From positions 1-32,633 of the forward strand of contig JAITIP010000001.1 in assembly GCA_031279415.1 (NCBI GenBank): a stretch of 32,633 nt of DNA. The letters are read 5' to 3'. Position 1 is the first letter of the stretch. Every line of letters starts with the position of its first letter. This DNA comes from Candidatus Endomicrobium procryptotermitis (GTDB taxonomy: Bacteria; Elusimicrobiota; Endomicrobiia; Endomicrobiales; Endomicrobiaceae). The notes under the pieces were generated by a model that saw only the letters and a list, made by a program, of their open reading frames with translations, was not told the origin of the DNA and did not search any database. This document shows, piece by piece, positions 16,603 to 24,129 of this stretch. The position numbers were made by a program, and so were the translations under genes.

Positions 16603-17223
16603 TTATTTGCTTAAAACTGCAAAAACGGTTACGCCTGAAACAACCTTATCATCTTTTTTTACTTTAATATCGACATTCTTTGGCATATGGAGATCGACCT
16701 GCGAACTGAATTTTATAACACCGATTTTATCGCCGATTTTTAATTCATCGCCCGTTTTTACCCATGAAACGCATCTTCTGGCAAGTATGCCGGCAATTTG
16801 TTTAACTGTATATGTACCGCTTTCGTTTTCTATAACGATATGATTTTGTTCGTTGACAATATGTGCTTCAGGCTCCATCGCTTTTAAAAATTTTCCGGGT
16901 TTGTATTCGACTTTTGTAACTTTTCCTTCTATGGGAGAACGTTGCAGATGAACATCAAGGACCGATAAGAAAACCCTTACAACTTTTTCTGTTTCTGTTT
17001 CACTTACTTCAAGAACAGTTCCGTTGCAAGGAGAAAGAATTAATCCCTCTCCCTGCGTGATTTCAATTGCAGGATCTCTGAAAAAATAAATGCAAAATAA
17101 AGATATTAAAATACATAATATGCCGGCAATAAAAAAAATTCCGCCAAAACCCGTAAACAGTAAAACTAAACCGATTACAAGCGGAATTAAAATAAATGAA
17201 TAGCCTTCTTTAACAATTGGCAT
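16603..17223 (-). CDS. psd: Phosphatidylserine decarboxylase, short form
   Basis: 206 aa, the size of the short Psd class. It converts phosphatidylserine to phosphatidylethanolamine using a pyruvoyl group made by self-cleavage. Two N-terminal membrane helices (8-25, 28-47) are followed by SPCNGTV, VFLSVLDVHLQRSPIEG at 84-100 (His92) and the C-terminal cleavage region IKFSSQVDLHMP at 170-181. The usual Gly-Ser cleavage pair is here Ser173-Ser174, a single-base change from GGT to AGT. Ser174 could still become the pyruvoyl group, but the change is unusual. AGAGGA precedes the ATG. It is first in psd-pssA. Confidence 0.9.
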   Translation of the reverse strand: MPIVKEGYSFILIPLVIGLVLLFTGFGGIFFIAGILCILISLFCIYFFRDPAIEITQGEGLILSPCNGTVLEVSETETEKVVRVFLSVLDVHLQRSPIEGKVTKVEYKPGKFLKAMEPEAHIVNEQNHIVIENESGTYTVKQIAGILARRCVSWVKTGDELKIGDKIGVIKFSSQVDLHMPKNVDIKVKKDDKVVSGVTVFAVLSK

Positions 17224-17298
17224 AAATAATTCCTCTTTTCAATAATAATTTATAATTCTCCTGATTTTAAATCCAAAATCCCTTATTTTTTAAAAAAG

Positions 17299-17327
17299 AT
17301 TTTATCAAAAATACAATTTAAAGTCAA
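17299..17327 (-). promoter_or_regulatory. Sigma70-type promoter for psd-pssA
   Basis: TTGACT (17327-17322, minus) and TAAAAT (17304-17299) are 17 bases apart, close to consensus. A start near 17292 gives a leader of about 70 bases. The rest of the 214-base gap up to 17437 shows no gene; a weak GGCAG/CTGCC hairpin sits near 17390-17408. Confidence 0.5.
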
Positions 17328-17437
17328 AACAGGTTGAAAATATAATCTTTTTTAGTAAATAGAGAAGAGATGAGCAAAGATTAGAAGCTTGGCAGCAACA
17401 AGGACTGCCTTTTCAAGTTCCTGCTAGAAATCTGCGA

Positions 17438-17716
17438 TTAATTCTTTGTAAGTAAATCTTCGACTTCTGTTTCAGTCTTTACAATTTTAGGAGCCCCTGC
17501 GGGTTTTGCTATACGAGTATATTTCGGTTTTACATCTGATGTGTAGTTTGCTTTATAATTTTCAGAAGGCTGCAATGAAGTTTTCGTATATACGGCATTA
17601 CTGCGCGCTGGGTTACTTTTATTTATATTATTCTGAGCATATACACTATAAACTATGATAAAAAGAAAAAACACAGCTGAAACTGAAAAGAAAATAATTA
17701 ATTGCTTTAAATTCAT
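17438..17716 (-). CDS. Small exported or membrane-anchored hypothetical protein
   Basis: 92 aa from the ATG at 17716, chosen because GAGGGGG lies six bases upstream and this start gives a clean signal or anchor helix (residues 5-27, ending VYAQ). The rest is polar and low in structure, rich in Asn, Lys, Ser and Pro (KPKYTRIAKPAGAPKIVKTE), ending EVEDLLTKN. No family was recognised. It follows lipA by about 90 bases and precedes psd by over 200 bases. It may be a small periplasmic linker-type protein. Confidence 0.6.
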   Translation of the reverse strand: MNLKQLIIFFSVSAVFFLFIIVYSVYAQNNINKSNPARSNAVYTKTSLQPSENYKANYTSDVKPKYTRIAKPAGAPKIVKTETEVEDLLTKN

Positions 17717-17803
17717 GAAATACCCCCTCAAGTATAAATTTATTTTTTGAACAAAAGAAAGCACGGAATAAGTATAAAATATTTATAAAAAAATGTAATA
17801 AAA

Positions 17804-18637
17804 TTAGGAAATTTTTCTGAAAGATTCTTCAGCAATATATGAACTGCGCACATATCTACCGCATACAACTGTTTTTATTCCGAGCGCAACTGTGAATTTT
17901 TCTATTTTTTTGAGTTCTTCTTCACAGTATTCTTTTATGACGGGATAATGATATTTTGTCGGACTAAGGTACTGCCCGATTGTCAAAATGTCGATTCCAA
18001 TGTTTTTTATATCTTTTATAGTTTCAAAAATTTCATCTTCCTCTTCGCCCAGCCCCAGCATAATTCCCGTTTTGACTTTAAATCCGGACATTTTAGCGTG
18101 TTCCAAAACACTTAAAGAGCGTTTATAATCGGCACCTTTGCGCACTTTTTCATATAAAGACGGCACCGTCTCAATATTATGTGAAAAAACATCCGGGTTT
18201 GCCTGTAAAACGGTATTAATTGAATCTCGGCAACCTTTGAAGTCCGGAACTAGAACTTCAACTTTTATGCCGGGATTTACAATCTTTATTTCTCTAACCG
18301 TATCGGCAAAATGTTTAGCACCGCCATCTTTAAGATCATCTCTGGTAACGGAAGTTATAACGCTGTAAGAAAGTCCGAGTTCTTTTATAGCCTGAGCAAT
18401 ACGCTTTGGTTCGCACAAGTCAACTGTTTCGGGTTCATTTTTGTCAATGCCGCAAAACCGACAGCCGCGCGTGCAGTTGTTACCCAAAATTAAAAAAGTT
18501 GCGATACGCTTTTTAAAACACTCTCCTATGTTTGGACATTTCGCACTCCAACAGACAGTATTCAATTTCTGCGAAAGAAAATTCTTTTTTAATTCCGATA
18601 TGCCTGCTATAGTTATTTTTTTCTTTTCAAGCTTCAT
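17804..18637 (-). CDS. lipA: Lipoyl synthase
   Basis: 277 aa, slightly short but complete. This radical SAM enzyme inserts two sulfurs into octanoyl groups on lipoyl domains. The auxiliary cluster ligands are Cys29, Cys34 and Cys40 (CWSAKCPNIGEC); the SAM cluster ligands are Cys55, Cys59 and Cys62 (CTRGCRFC). The conserved RSSYIAEES sits near the C-terminus, where the RSSY serine ligates the auxiliary cluster. No lipB or lplA is in the window. GcvH, encoded at 27073-27447, is a likely target. Confidence 0.95.
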   Translation of the reverse strand: MKLEKKKITIAGISELKKNFLSQKLNTVCWSAKCPNIGECFKKRIATFLILGNNCTRGCRFCGIDKNEPETVDLCEPKRIAQAIKELGLSYSVITSVTRDDLKDGGAKHFADTVREIKIVNPGIKVEVLVPDFKGCRDSINTVLQANPDVFSHNIETVPSLYEKVRKGADYKRSLSVLEHAKMSGFKVKTGIMLGLGEEEDEIFETIKDIKNIGIDILTIGQYLSPTKYHYPVIKEYCEEELKKIEKFTVALGIKTVVCGRYVRSSYIAEESFRKIS

Positions 18638-18834
18638 TTTAACATTATTTACCCGATTTTATTATGCTGCCCACTTTAAATTCTGAAAATTGTTCACGAA
18701 AGCTGCCGCTCTTTTAGGACATATTTTGATATATTGATTTTTCAGGCATCAGCATTTGCAAACCTATTTATTTTGCCAACTTTGTGTGAAAAAACAACAT
18801 TGGATTAAAAGGAAAATCTGGATTGACAATAAAA

Positions 18835-19131
18835 TCACATTCCGGGTATTTTCATATCTCCCATAAGTTTTTTCGATTCATGCGCCATTACATCTTGCGC
18901 TTTATCTGAAGCAGATTTAAAAGCGTCCAATATAAGTTTTTCTATTTTTTCTTTATTTTCTTTTAACAAATTTTCCGGAATTTCAAAAGACAAAAATTCA
19001 TTTTTGGCGTTTACCTGAATTTTTATCCCTTTATACTCGACATTAATTACATTGGCTTTAAGCTTTTTATCCATTTCACTTAATTTGCTTCTCATAGCTA
19101 TAGCTTCTTTTGCGGCTTTAAACAGTTCCAT
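18835..19131 (-). CDS. YbaB/EbfC-family nucleoid-associated protein
   Basis: 98 aa, the usual size. Members form small dimers that bind DNA and coat the nucleoid. The layout fits: an N-terminal helix (MELFKAAKEAIAMRSKLSEM), a central beta sheet (VINVEYKGIKIQVNAKNEFLSFEIP), and a C-terminal helix ending in the Met-rich GDMKIPGM. It is normally next to dnaX or recR, which are absent here. AAAGGAGAG precedes the ATG. The 197 bases between it and lipA hold no clear gene. Confidence 0.85.
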   Translation of the reverse strand: MELFKAAKEAIAMRSKLSEMDKKLKANVINVEYKGIKIQVNAKNEFLSFEIPENLLKENKEKIEKLILDAFKSASDKAQDVMAHESKKLMGDMKIPGM

Positions 19132-19154
19132 TGTTTTAACTCTCCTTTAAACTT

Positions 19155-19358
19155 TTAAACTTTATTGTCTTTGAAATATTTTTTATCTCTCATTATCAAA
19201 ACGCGTACTAAAACTGCCAGAACAAACCATATTACGCACAAAGCATAACCTATCCAATTGCCTCCGAACTTATATAAAACGTACAAACCTGCAACTCCAC
19301 AAAAAGTCGATATCAAAAATATATTTTTATATATTTTTCCTTTTTTGTGAATATCCAT
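19155..19358 (-). CDS. Tiny two-helix membrane protein, third of three
   Basis: 67 aa with two membrane helices (about 11-29 and 34-53) and charged ends (MDIHKKGKIYK; MRDKKYFKDNKV). AAAGGAG lies eight bases before the ATG. Its start lies inside the end of the preceding small gene (32-base overlap), so it is co-translated with it. The size and layout recall AtpI-like helper proteins, but no motif confirms this. No function assigned. Confidence 0.55.
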   Translation of the reverse strand: MDIHKKGKIYKNIFLISTFCGVAGLYVLYKFGGNWIGYALCVIWFVLAVLVRVLIMRDKKYFKDNKV

Positions 19359-19542
19359 CGCTATGCTCCTTTACTTTTTGAATTTTTAGAATTATAACAT
19401 AAACAGTAACGTTTAAGATAAGCAGTACCGCACTTACGATTATGCCGTGCAAAATGCCGAAAAATTGCGCAGCTGTAAGCCCCGCTAAAATATCTAAAAC
19501 AAAAAGAATGTAGAAAAAAATTTTTATATGTTTAAAATCCAT
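19327..19542 (-). CDS. Tiny two-helix membrane protein, second of three
   Basis: 71 aa with two hydrophobic helices (about 7-29 and 32-53) and a basic, hydrophilic tail (KIQKVKEHSDGYSQKRKNI). AAGGA lies five bases before the ATG. It overlaps the previous gene by 11 bases and the next by 32. The second helix and following turn (LLILNVTVYVIILK) resemble the same part of the preceding protein (LLFVNVIVYKTVAK), so the two may be duplicates. No known family. Confidence 0.55.
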   Translation of the reverse strand: MDFKHIKIFFYILFVLDILAGLTAAQFFGILHGIIVSAVLLILNVTVYVIILKIQKVKEHSDGYSQKRKNI

Positions 19543-19738
19543 TTTTTCCTTTATGTTTTTTATAATATTTTGCCACAGTTTTATAAACGATTACGTTCAC
19601 AAAAAGCAATGCGGCAGCTATTATCATCATTTTAGTATTGCTTCCTGTTTTATCGGCCAGCCTTCCGAAAATAATGATTTCCGCCAGCGAAAGCGCATAT
19701 AAAAACAGTTTAATTTTTCTTATAAAGTCTATTTTCAT
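19532..19738 (-). CDS. Tiny two-helix membrane protein, first of three
   Basis: 68 aa with helices at about 8-26 and 35-55, separated by a polar loop (GRLADKTGSNTK), and a basic tail (KYYKKHKGKNGF). The start overlaps the stop of the NlpC/P60 lipoprotein gene by four bases (ATGA), the classic coupled arrangement. So the three small membrane proteins are tied to the lipoprotein in one operon. No family was recognised. Confidence 0.55.
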   Translation of the reverse strand: MKIDFIRKIKLFLYALSLAEIIIFGRLADKTGSNTKMMIIAAALLFVNVIVYKTVAKYYKKHKGKNGF

Positions 19739-21117
19739 TTTATGTTTTTCATCAGCGTTACTCTTTGAAGCAGAGAACCTTTTTTTGAAGCTTCGCCAAT
19801 ATTCATTGAAGTAATCGCCACTCTGTTAATAAGATACGTTTTTGACTCTTTTTCCGTTTCTTCGCCGTAACCCCATATCGAATGAATTATATATGGACTA
19901 CCATTTTCGCTGCCTACATAAAGCATAATATGTCCGGGAAAATATAAAAGCGTCATGCCGGGAATTCCATTTTTTATAATTTTCTGTGATCTCAGGTATT
20001 CCTGTTCACTTTCTTCAAACTCACCCGCAAAAATTCCAGCAGATTGTATTTGTCCCGCAGAGTTTCTCGGCAGTTTGATTCCGAAACAAGCAAAAATCTG
20101 TCTTATAAAACTCGAACAATCCTGTTCTCCATTCATTCCGCCCCATCCGTAAGGAGAATTGAGATGTTTAAACGCCTGCTGTATTACGTTTCTCTGATTA
20201 TATTTCATATATCCGACCGATATATCGGAAAGATTTATATACGCCTTTTTAAACCCTAAAACACCATCTTGTTTCGCTATGGGAATTCTTATCTCGGCAA
20301 TTTCACCTTTGATGGCCGCTATTGGAAGAGCTGTACCCATACTTATATAATCAAAAAATTCTGTCATATTTTCATTTTTATAAATATCGGCTTTCGGGGA
20401 AATTATTACAGCAAATCTATCCCATCTTTTATAATCTTTTATTACGTCCTGCCGGCAAAAAGCTATAGTATCTCTGTTCAGCCAGCCTTCTGCAATTTCT
20501 GACACTGCATAATACCATTCTTTGTCAAGAGTAGCATACAAAATGGCTACTGGCGACGCCAAATCAAGCTGTGTAACCTGCATTCTGTCTAAATCCAAAG
20601 TGTCAAGCGATGAATATAACGGCTCATAAGAAGGAAGATATCTGAGTTCCGCATACTTTACAGTCATGGCAAAACTTACAGTTACCGTAGAATTAAAAAG
20701 GTCGTAATCTATATTTTTGTCCATATCGAAAAAATGCTCTCTCCCAACGCGTTTTTTCGAATGTCCATCATAATATCTTGCGAACATGTCTACAGACCTA
20801 GTATAAATTCCTGCGGCGTTTTTACGATAATATATTTCTGGAAAATATTGTACATCAGTTATATATATGCTTTGTCCAACAGTATTGGCATTTACGGCTT
20901 CAATTTCTCTTGTGTTAAGCATTACTTTGTCTGGATTTTGAAGCCTTGAAATCCAATATCCCGGACTTTTCATCATTCTGCCAACATCTTGAAAAGCTGT
21001 CGGCGCAGGGCATATCATAATTTCTTTTACAATATTGTCAGCATTTTTGCCCATGCACGAACATAAAAAAAGATATATGCAGAAGCAGAATATTAGTGGA
21101 TGTATTGCTTTTTTCAC
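19735..21117 (-). CDS. NlpC/P60 peptidoglycan endopeptidase lipoprotein with SH3-like region
   Basis: 460 aa, starting with GTG at 21117; GGAGA lies ten bases upstream. Residues 5-20 are a lipoprotein signal and the likely lipidated residue is Cys21 (FLCSC). The middle region (about 80-300) contains SH3-type segments such as WYYAVSEIAEGWLNRDTIAF at 201-220. The C-terminal peptidase domain holds SPYGWGGMNGEQDCSSF (catalytic Cys334), PGHIMLYVG (His396) and a third polar site around His412. Such enzymes cut the bond between D-glutamate and the diamino acid in peptide stems. An enzyme tethered to the envelope and active in wall turnover is expected. Confidence 0.88.
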   Translation of the reverse strand: MKKAIHPLIFCFCIYLFLCSCMGKNADNIVKEIMICPAPTAFQDVGRMMKSPGYWISRLQNPDKVMLNTREIEAVNANTVGQSIYITDVQYFPEIYYRKNAAGIYTRSVDMFARYYDGHSKKRVGREHFFDMDKNIDYDLFNSTVTVSFAMTVKYAELRYLPSYEPLYSSLDTLDLDRMQVTQLDLASPVAILYATLDKEWYYAVSEIAEGWLNRDTIAFCRQDVIKDYKRWDRFAVIISPKADIYKNENMTEFFDYISMGTALPIAAIKGEIAEIRIPIAKQDGVLGFKKAYINLSDISVGYMKYNQRNVIQQAFKHLNSPYGWGGMNGEQDCSSFIRQIFACFGIKLPRNSAGQIQSAGIFAGEFEESEQEYLRSQKIIKNGIPGMTLLYFPGHIMLYVGSENGSPYIIHSIWGYGEETEKESKTYLINRVAITSMNIGEASKKGSLLQRVTLMKNIK

Positions 21118-21134
21118 TTATTATATTCTCCGAA

Positions 21135-21512
21135 CTATTGTTTTGCGGGACCGCCAACCTGTATTTTTTTAAGAATTTTTTCAAATTCTTCAACATTTTC
21201 AGGTGAGTCAAGCCATTTGATATTCTTTTCGGCTTTTTTGACATTTTTAACATCTTTTTCTTTAGCTTCCGGGATCTGCACCGCTTCTGAAACTTGTCCG
21301 GAATTATCCGACAAGGCTGGTTTTAAACTTTCTGAAATCTCAGAAACATCTGTATCTGTACCGCTTTGTACTGCGCCTTCATTTAATATTTTTTGAAATT
21401 GTTCAATTTTTTCCGGAGAATCAAGTTTGATGACGGCTTCCTGCGAATAAGACTGACAAAAAATGCCGGCAAAAAACAAAAAAACTACAGCCGCAAACAT
21501 TTGTAATAGCAT
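21135..21512 (-). CDS. Small exported protein with a duplicated LDSPExxExFxKIL motif
   Basis: 125 aa. A signal peptide covers residues 1-23 (ending SYS). Two copies of a 15-residue unit are visible: LDSPEKIEQFQKILN at 30-44 and LDSPENVEEFEKILK at 101-115. A Ser/Glu-rich, probably unstructured linker lies between them. GGGAGG precedes the ATG, a strong site. The gene lies 17 bases before the NlpC/P60 lipoprotein start, so the two are probably co-expressed and the repeat might bind a shared envelope partner. The motif is not one I recognise. Confidence 0.65.
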   Translation of the reverse strand: MLLQMFAAVVFLFFAGIFCQSYSQEAVIKLDSPEKIEQFQKILNEGAVQSGTDTDVSEISESLKPALSDNSGQVSEAVQIPEAKEKDVKNVKKAEKNIKWLDSPENVEEFEKILKKIQVGGPAKQ

Positions 21513-21527
21513 CTTATTTCCTCCCTG

Positions 21528-22184
21528 TTAAACAGTTTCAAAAATTTCCTCGATAGGTTTTCTTTTGGGAACTGACGGAGTCATTTCGGTTTTTCCTATC
21601 GGAATCAATGCCATAAGATGGTGCGGAGAATTAATATTTAAAACTTTTTCAAGTTTTTCTTTTGCAATAAGAGGGCCTGTCATCCAGCATGCGCCATAAC
21701 CTAAAGCGTGTGCGGCAAGAAGCATATTCTGTACAGCCGCAGAAGGACCATGCGAGTCCGCTGCTTCCAAAGCTTCCGGAGATATGCCGTATCTGCGCAT
21801 AATTCTCATGCTAAACGATGTATATGGAGTTTTGATTACGGCAATAACTAAAGGAGCACTGGCAAAAAAAGTAAAAAATCTAGCATAGGCGTTAAACTCA
21901 TTGTACGCTCTTTTTGACTTAATAAGAGAGGAATACTCTTCAATCTGTTCTTCTATGGCCAGCACAAGCTCTTTTCTTTTATTTTCAGTTTTTACAGCAA
22001 TAAAACGCCAGTTCTGGCTGTTTGTAGCCGACGGCGCCATCGATGCGGCTTCAATTATGGTTTTAATATCATTGTCGCTTACAGGTTCCTGACTGAACTT
22101 TCTCACGCTTCTGCGCTGCTTTATAATATCCAAAAGTATGCTGCTTCTTTCTTTTATAAGCTCGTTAAAAATATTTCCCTGCAT
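21528..22184 (-). CDS. Nitroreductase-family FMN oxidoreductase
   Basis: 218 aa. Family marks are IIKQRRSVRKFSQEPV at 20-35 (FMN-binding arginines), MAPSATNSQNWRFIAV at 49-64, and HALGYGACWMTGPL in the C-terminal part. Such enzymes use NAD(P)H to reduce nitro groups, quinones or similar compounds; members also include dehalogenases and BluB, so the substrate is open. The ATG at 22184 lies seven bases after the birA stop, with AGGAG further upstream; a shorter start near residue 18 is also possible. It reads on from birA. Confidence 0.85.
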   Translation of the reverse strand: MQGNIFNELIKERSSILLDIIKQRRSVRKFSQEPVSDNDIKTIIEAASMAPSATNSQNWRFIAVKTENKRKELVLAIEEQIEEYSSLIKSKRAYNEFNAYARFFTFFASAPLVIAVIKTPYTSFSMRIMRRYGISPEALEAADSHGPSAAVQNMLLAAHALGYGACWMTGPLIAKEKLEKVLNINSPHHLMALIPIGKTEMTPSVPKRKPIEEIFETV

Positions 22185-22190
22185 GTTATC

Positions 22191-23132
22191 TCATACGCTC
22201 CTTCTGAGAGTTCCTGAAATTATTATTTCAAAACCTTTTTCATTTTCAATAATAAGTTTTCCATCACCACTTATTCCTCTGTTAACACCTTTAATTATAC
22301 CAAATCCTGTATCAATTATTATGTTTTCATTCAAAAATTCCTGATTTTTATTATATTCTTCACAAAATCTTCCAAAACCAGAACTGCAAAAATCATTATA
22401 AATTTTATCAAATTCCATTAAAAATGCGGACATAATTTTTGTTCTGTCAATACTTTTTTTAACCATGCTGCCCAAAGAAGCGGCTTGCGGCAAATCTTCC
22501 GGTAGAGAATTATAAATATTTATACCCACACCGGCCACAATCCAATTTACCATATCCTGTTCAGCGGACATCTCAACTATTATTCCGGCTATTTTTTTAT
22601 CTTCAACAAGAATATCATTCGGCCATTTGATTTTTGTTTTAACCGCATAATTTCTTTTTAAAATTCTGTTCAAAGCCAAAGCGATTAAAAGAGAAATATA
22701 TGCTGCACAATCAGGAGATATTTTTGGTTTTAGAAGCATAGAAAACCAAAGTCCACCGGAGCAGGAAATCCACTTTCTCTGCATTCTCCCATAAGAAGAA
22801 GTCTGCTCGTTTGCAGTTACGATTGTTCCTTCCGGTTCGCCTTTTTGTGCAAGATTTTTAAGTTTTGTCTGCGTGGAAGCAGTTCTTCTAAAATGTAGTA
22901 TTTTTTTACATATTCTGGTAGGCGACAAAAATTTCTTAATAACATCTTCCGCTTTAAACGGCAGCACACTTTTTATCAATTTATAACCTTTCACTGACGA
23001 TTTTATTATAAAACCGCCCTTTATCAGTTTTCTTATTTGTTTATGTACGGCGGCTCTCGATATGCCTAAAGCCGCACTGATTTTGTTTCCAGAAATATAT
23101 TTTTCGTCGGAAAGAATTTCAAGAATTTTCAT
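22191..23132 (-). CDS. birA: Biotin--protein ligase with N-terminal HTH repressor domain
   Basis: 313 aa, bifunctional type. Residues 1-55 form a winged helix-turn-helix (ISGNKISAALGISRAAVHKQ). The ligase part has the biotinyl-AMP loop at 113-121, KWPNDILVEDKKIAGIIVEM at 169-188 with Lys180, and a C-terminal SH3-like domain (about 265-313). It attaches biotin to carboxylase carrier proteins and may repress biotin genes. The loop reads SYGRMQRKW where most ligases have GRGRxGRxW, so two glycines and one arginine are changed. No biotin biosynthesis gene is in the window. It starts 13 bases after nadC. Confidence 0.92.
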   Translation of the reverse strand: MKILEILSDEKYISGNKISAALGISRAAVHKQIRKLIKGGFIIKSSVKGYKLIKSVLPFKAEDVIKKFLSPTRICKKILHFRRTASTQTKLKNLAQKGEPEGTIVTANEQTSSYGRMQRKWISCSGGLWFSMLLKPKISPDCAAYISLLIALALNRILKRNYAVKTKIKWPNDILVEDKKIAGIIVEMSAEQDMVNWIVAGVGINIYNSLPEDLPQAASLGSMVKKSIDRTKIMSAFLMEFDKIYNDFCSSGFGRFCEEYNKNQEFLNENIIIDTGFGIIKGVNRGISGDGKLIIENEKGFEIIISGTLRRSV

Positions 23133-23145
23133 TTTGGAGAGAGTC

Positions 23146-23991
23146 CTAACTGATAGTTATTTCTAAAGTAATATCTAAGGCAGGCGCCGAGTGGGTTATT
23201 GTCCCTATCGAAATTCTTTCTGCACCCAACCTGGCAAACTTTTTAATTGTTTTAAGATTTATACCGCCTGATATTTCAATCTCGGGGTTGTAGTCTTTTG
23301 AAGAATTTTTTCTTATTATTCCTATCATCTTTTTCGTTTTTGCAAGTCCTGTGTTGTCAAGCATTATTATGTCCGCTTCGGCTTCGAGCGCATGTTTCAC
23401 CTGTGAAATATTCTCGCATTCGACTTCAATAAGGGTTTTTTTATAAATTTTTCTTAGCTGTTTTGTTTTTTCCGGCAGGTACTTTGTGAGTGATAAATGA
23501 TTGTCTTTTATCAAAATCATATCATAAAGTCCCATCCTGTGATTTATGCCGCCGCCGCATACTACAGCATATTTTGCAAGTTCTCTGTACCCTGGAAGCG
23601 TTTTTCTAGTATCGTAAATTTTTGTTTTTCCATTTTTAGAAGCATTTACAAATTTGTTTGTCAAAGTCGCTATTCCCGACATATGCTGCAAAAAATTTAG
23701 AGCCGTTCTTTCGCCTGCTAAAATGGCATAAGCCTGCCCTTCTATTTCAAGTATGCGGTCGCCTCTTTTTATTTCTGAACAATCTTTTTTTTTAGGATAT
23801 ACGACGCATTTTTTGTCTATGGTTTTAAAAACTTCGGCAAAAATATCAACTCCGCACAATATTCCATGCCTATTTGCGATAAGTACGGCCTTTGCTTTTT
23901 TATCTTTTGGAATTAAAGATTTCGTTGTTATATCATTAAAAACGCCGTCTTCTTCAAGTGCAAGTTTTATTAAGGTTCTCGTATTATTCAT
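23146..23991 (-). CDS. nadC: Nicotinate-nucleotide pyrophosphorylase (quinolinate phosphoribosyltransferase)
   Basis: 281 aa from the ATG at 23991; a TTG nine codons upstream is also possible, and neither has a good ribosome site. It converts quinolinate and PRPP to nicotinate mononucleotide in de novo NAD synthesis. The family marks are DITTKSLIP, GERTALNFLQHMSGIATLT, the basic site TRKTLPGYRELAKYAV and GGGINHRMGLYDMILIKDNH, then VECENISQ and the C-terminal EISGGINLKTI. Neighbouring nadA and nadB are absent. It is first in a run nadC-birA-nitroreductase and onward. Confidence 0.94.
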   Translation of the reverse strand: MNNTRTLIKLALEEDGVFNDITTKSLIPKDKKAKAVLIANRHGILCGVDIFAEVFKTIDKKCVVYPKKKDCSEIKRGDRILEIEGQAYAILAGERTALNFLQHMSGIATLTNKFVNASKNGKTKIYDTRKTLPGYRELAKYAVVCGGGINHRMGLYDMILIKDNHLSLTKYLPEKTKQLRKIYKKTLIEVECENISQVKHALEAEADIIMLDNTGLAKTKKMIGIIRKNSSKDYNPEIEISGGINLKTIKKFARLGAERISIGTITHSAPALDITLEITIS

Positions 23992-24065
23992 AACGGGTTG
24001 ATTGTATAAAATAAACAAATTTTTTTCAATGAATTTTTCAACAAAAAAATTTATTTCCTAAGCAG

Positions 24066-24093
24066 AGTGTAAATTTTATTGGCAGATTGACAA
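24066..24093 (-). promoter_or_regulatory. Possible promoter for nadC-birA
   Basis: TTGTCA (24093-24088, minus) and TACACT (24071-24066) are 16 bases apart, matching five and four of six consensus bases. It lies in the 138-base gap after gcvPB. Moderate at best in AT-rich DNA. Confidence 0.3.
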
Positions 24094-24129
24094 CGTTTTA
24101 AGCATAATTATTTCCTTATTAACATTCCC

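Noticed and set aside
18638-18834. Short coding-like peptide (DFIVNPDFPFNPMLFF) just after the YbaB-type gene
   Set aside because: Only about 23 residues before a stop and no start; too short to call a remnant.
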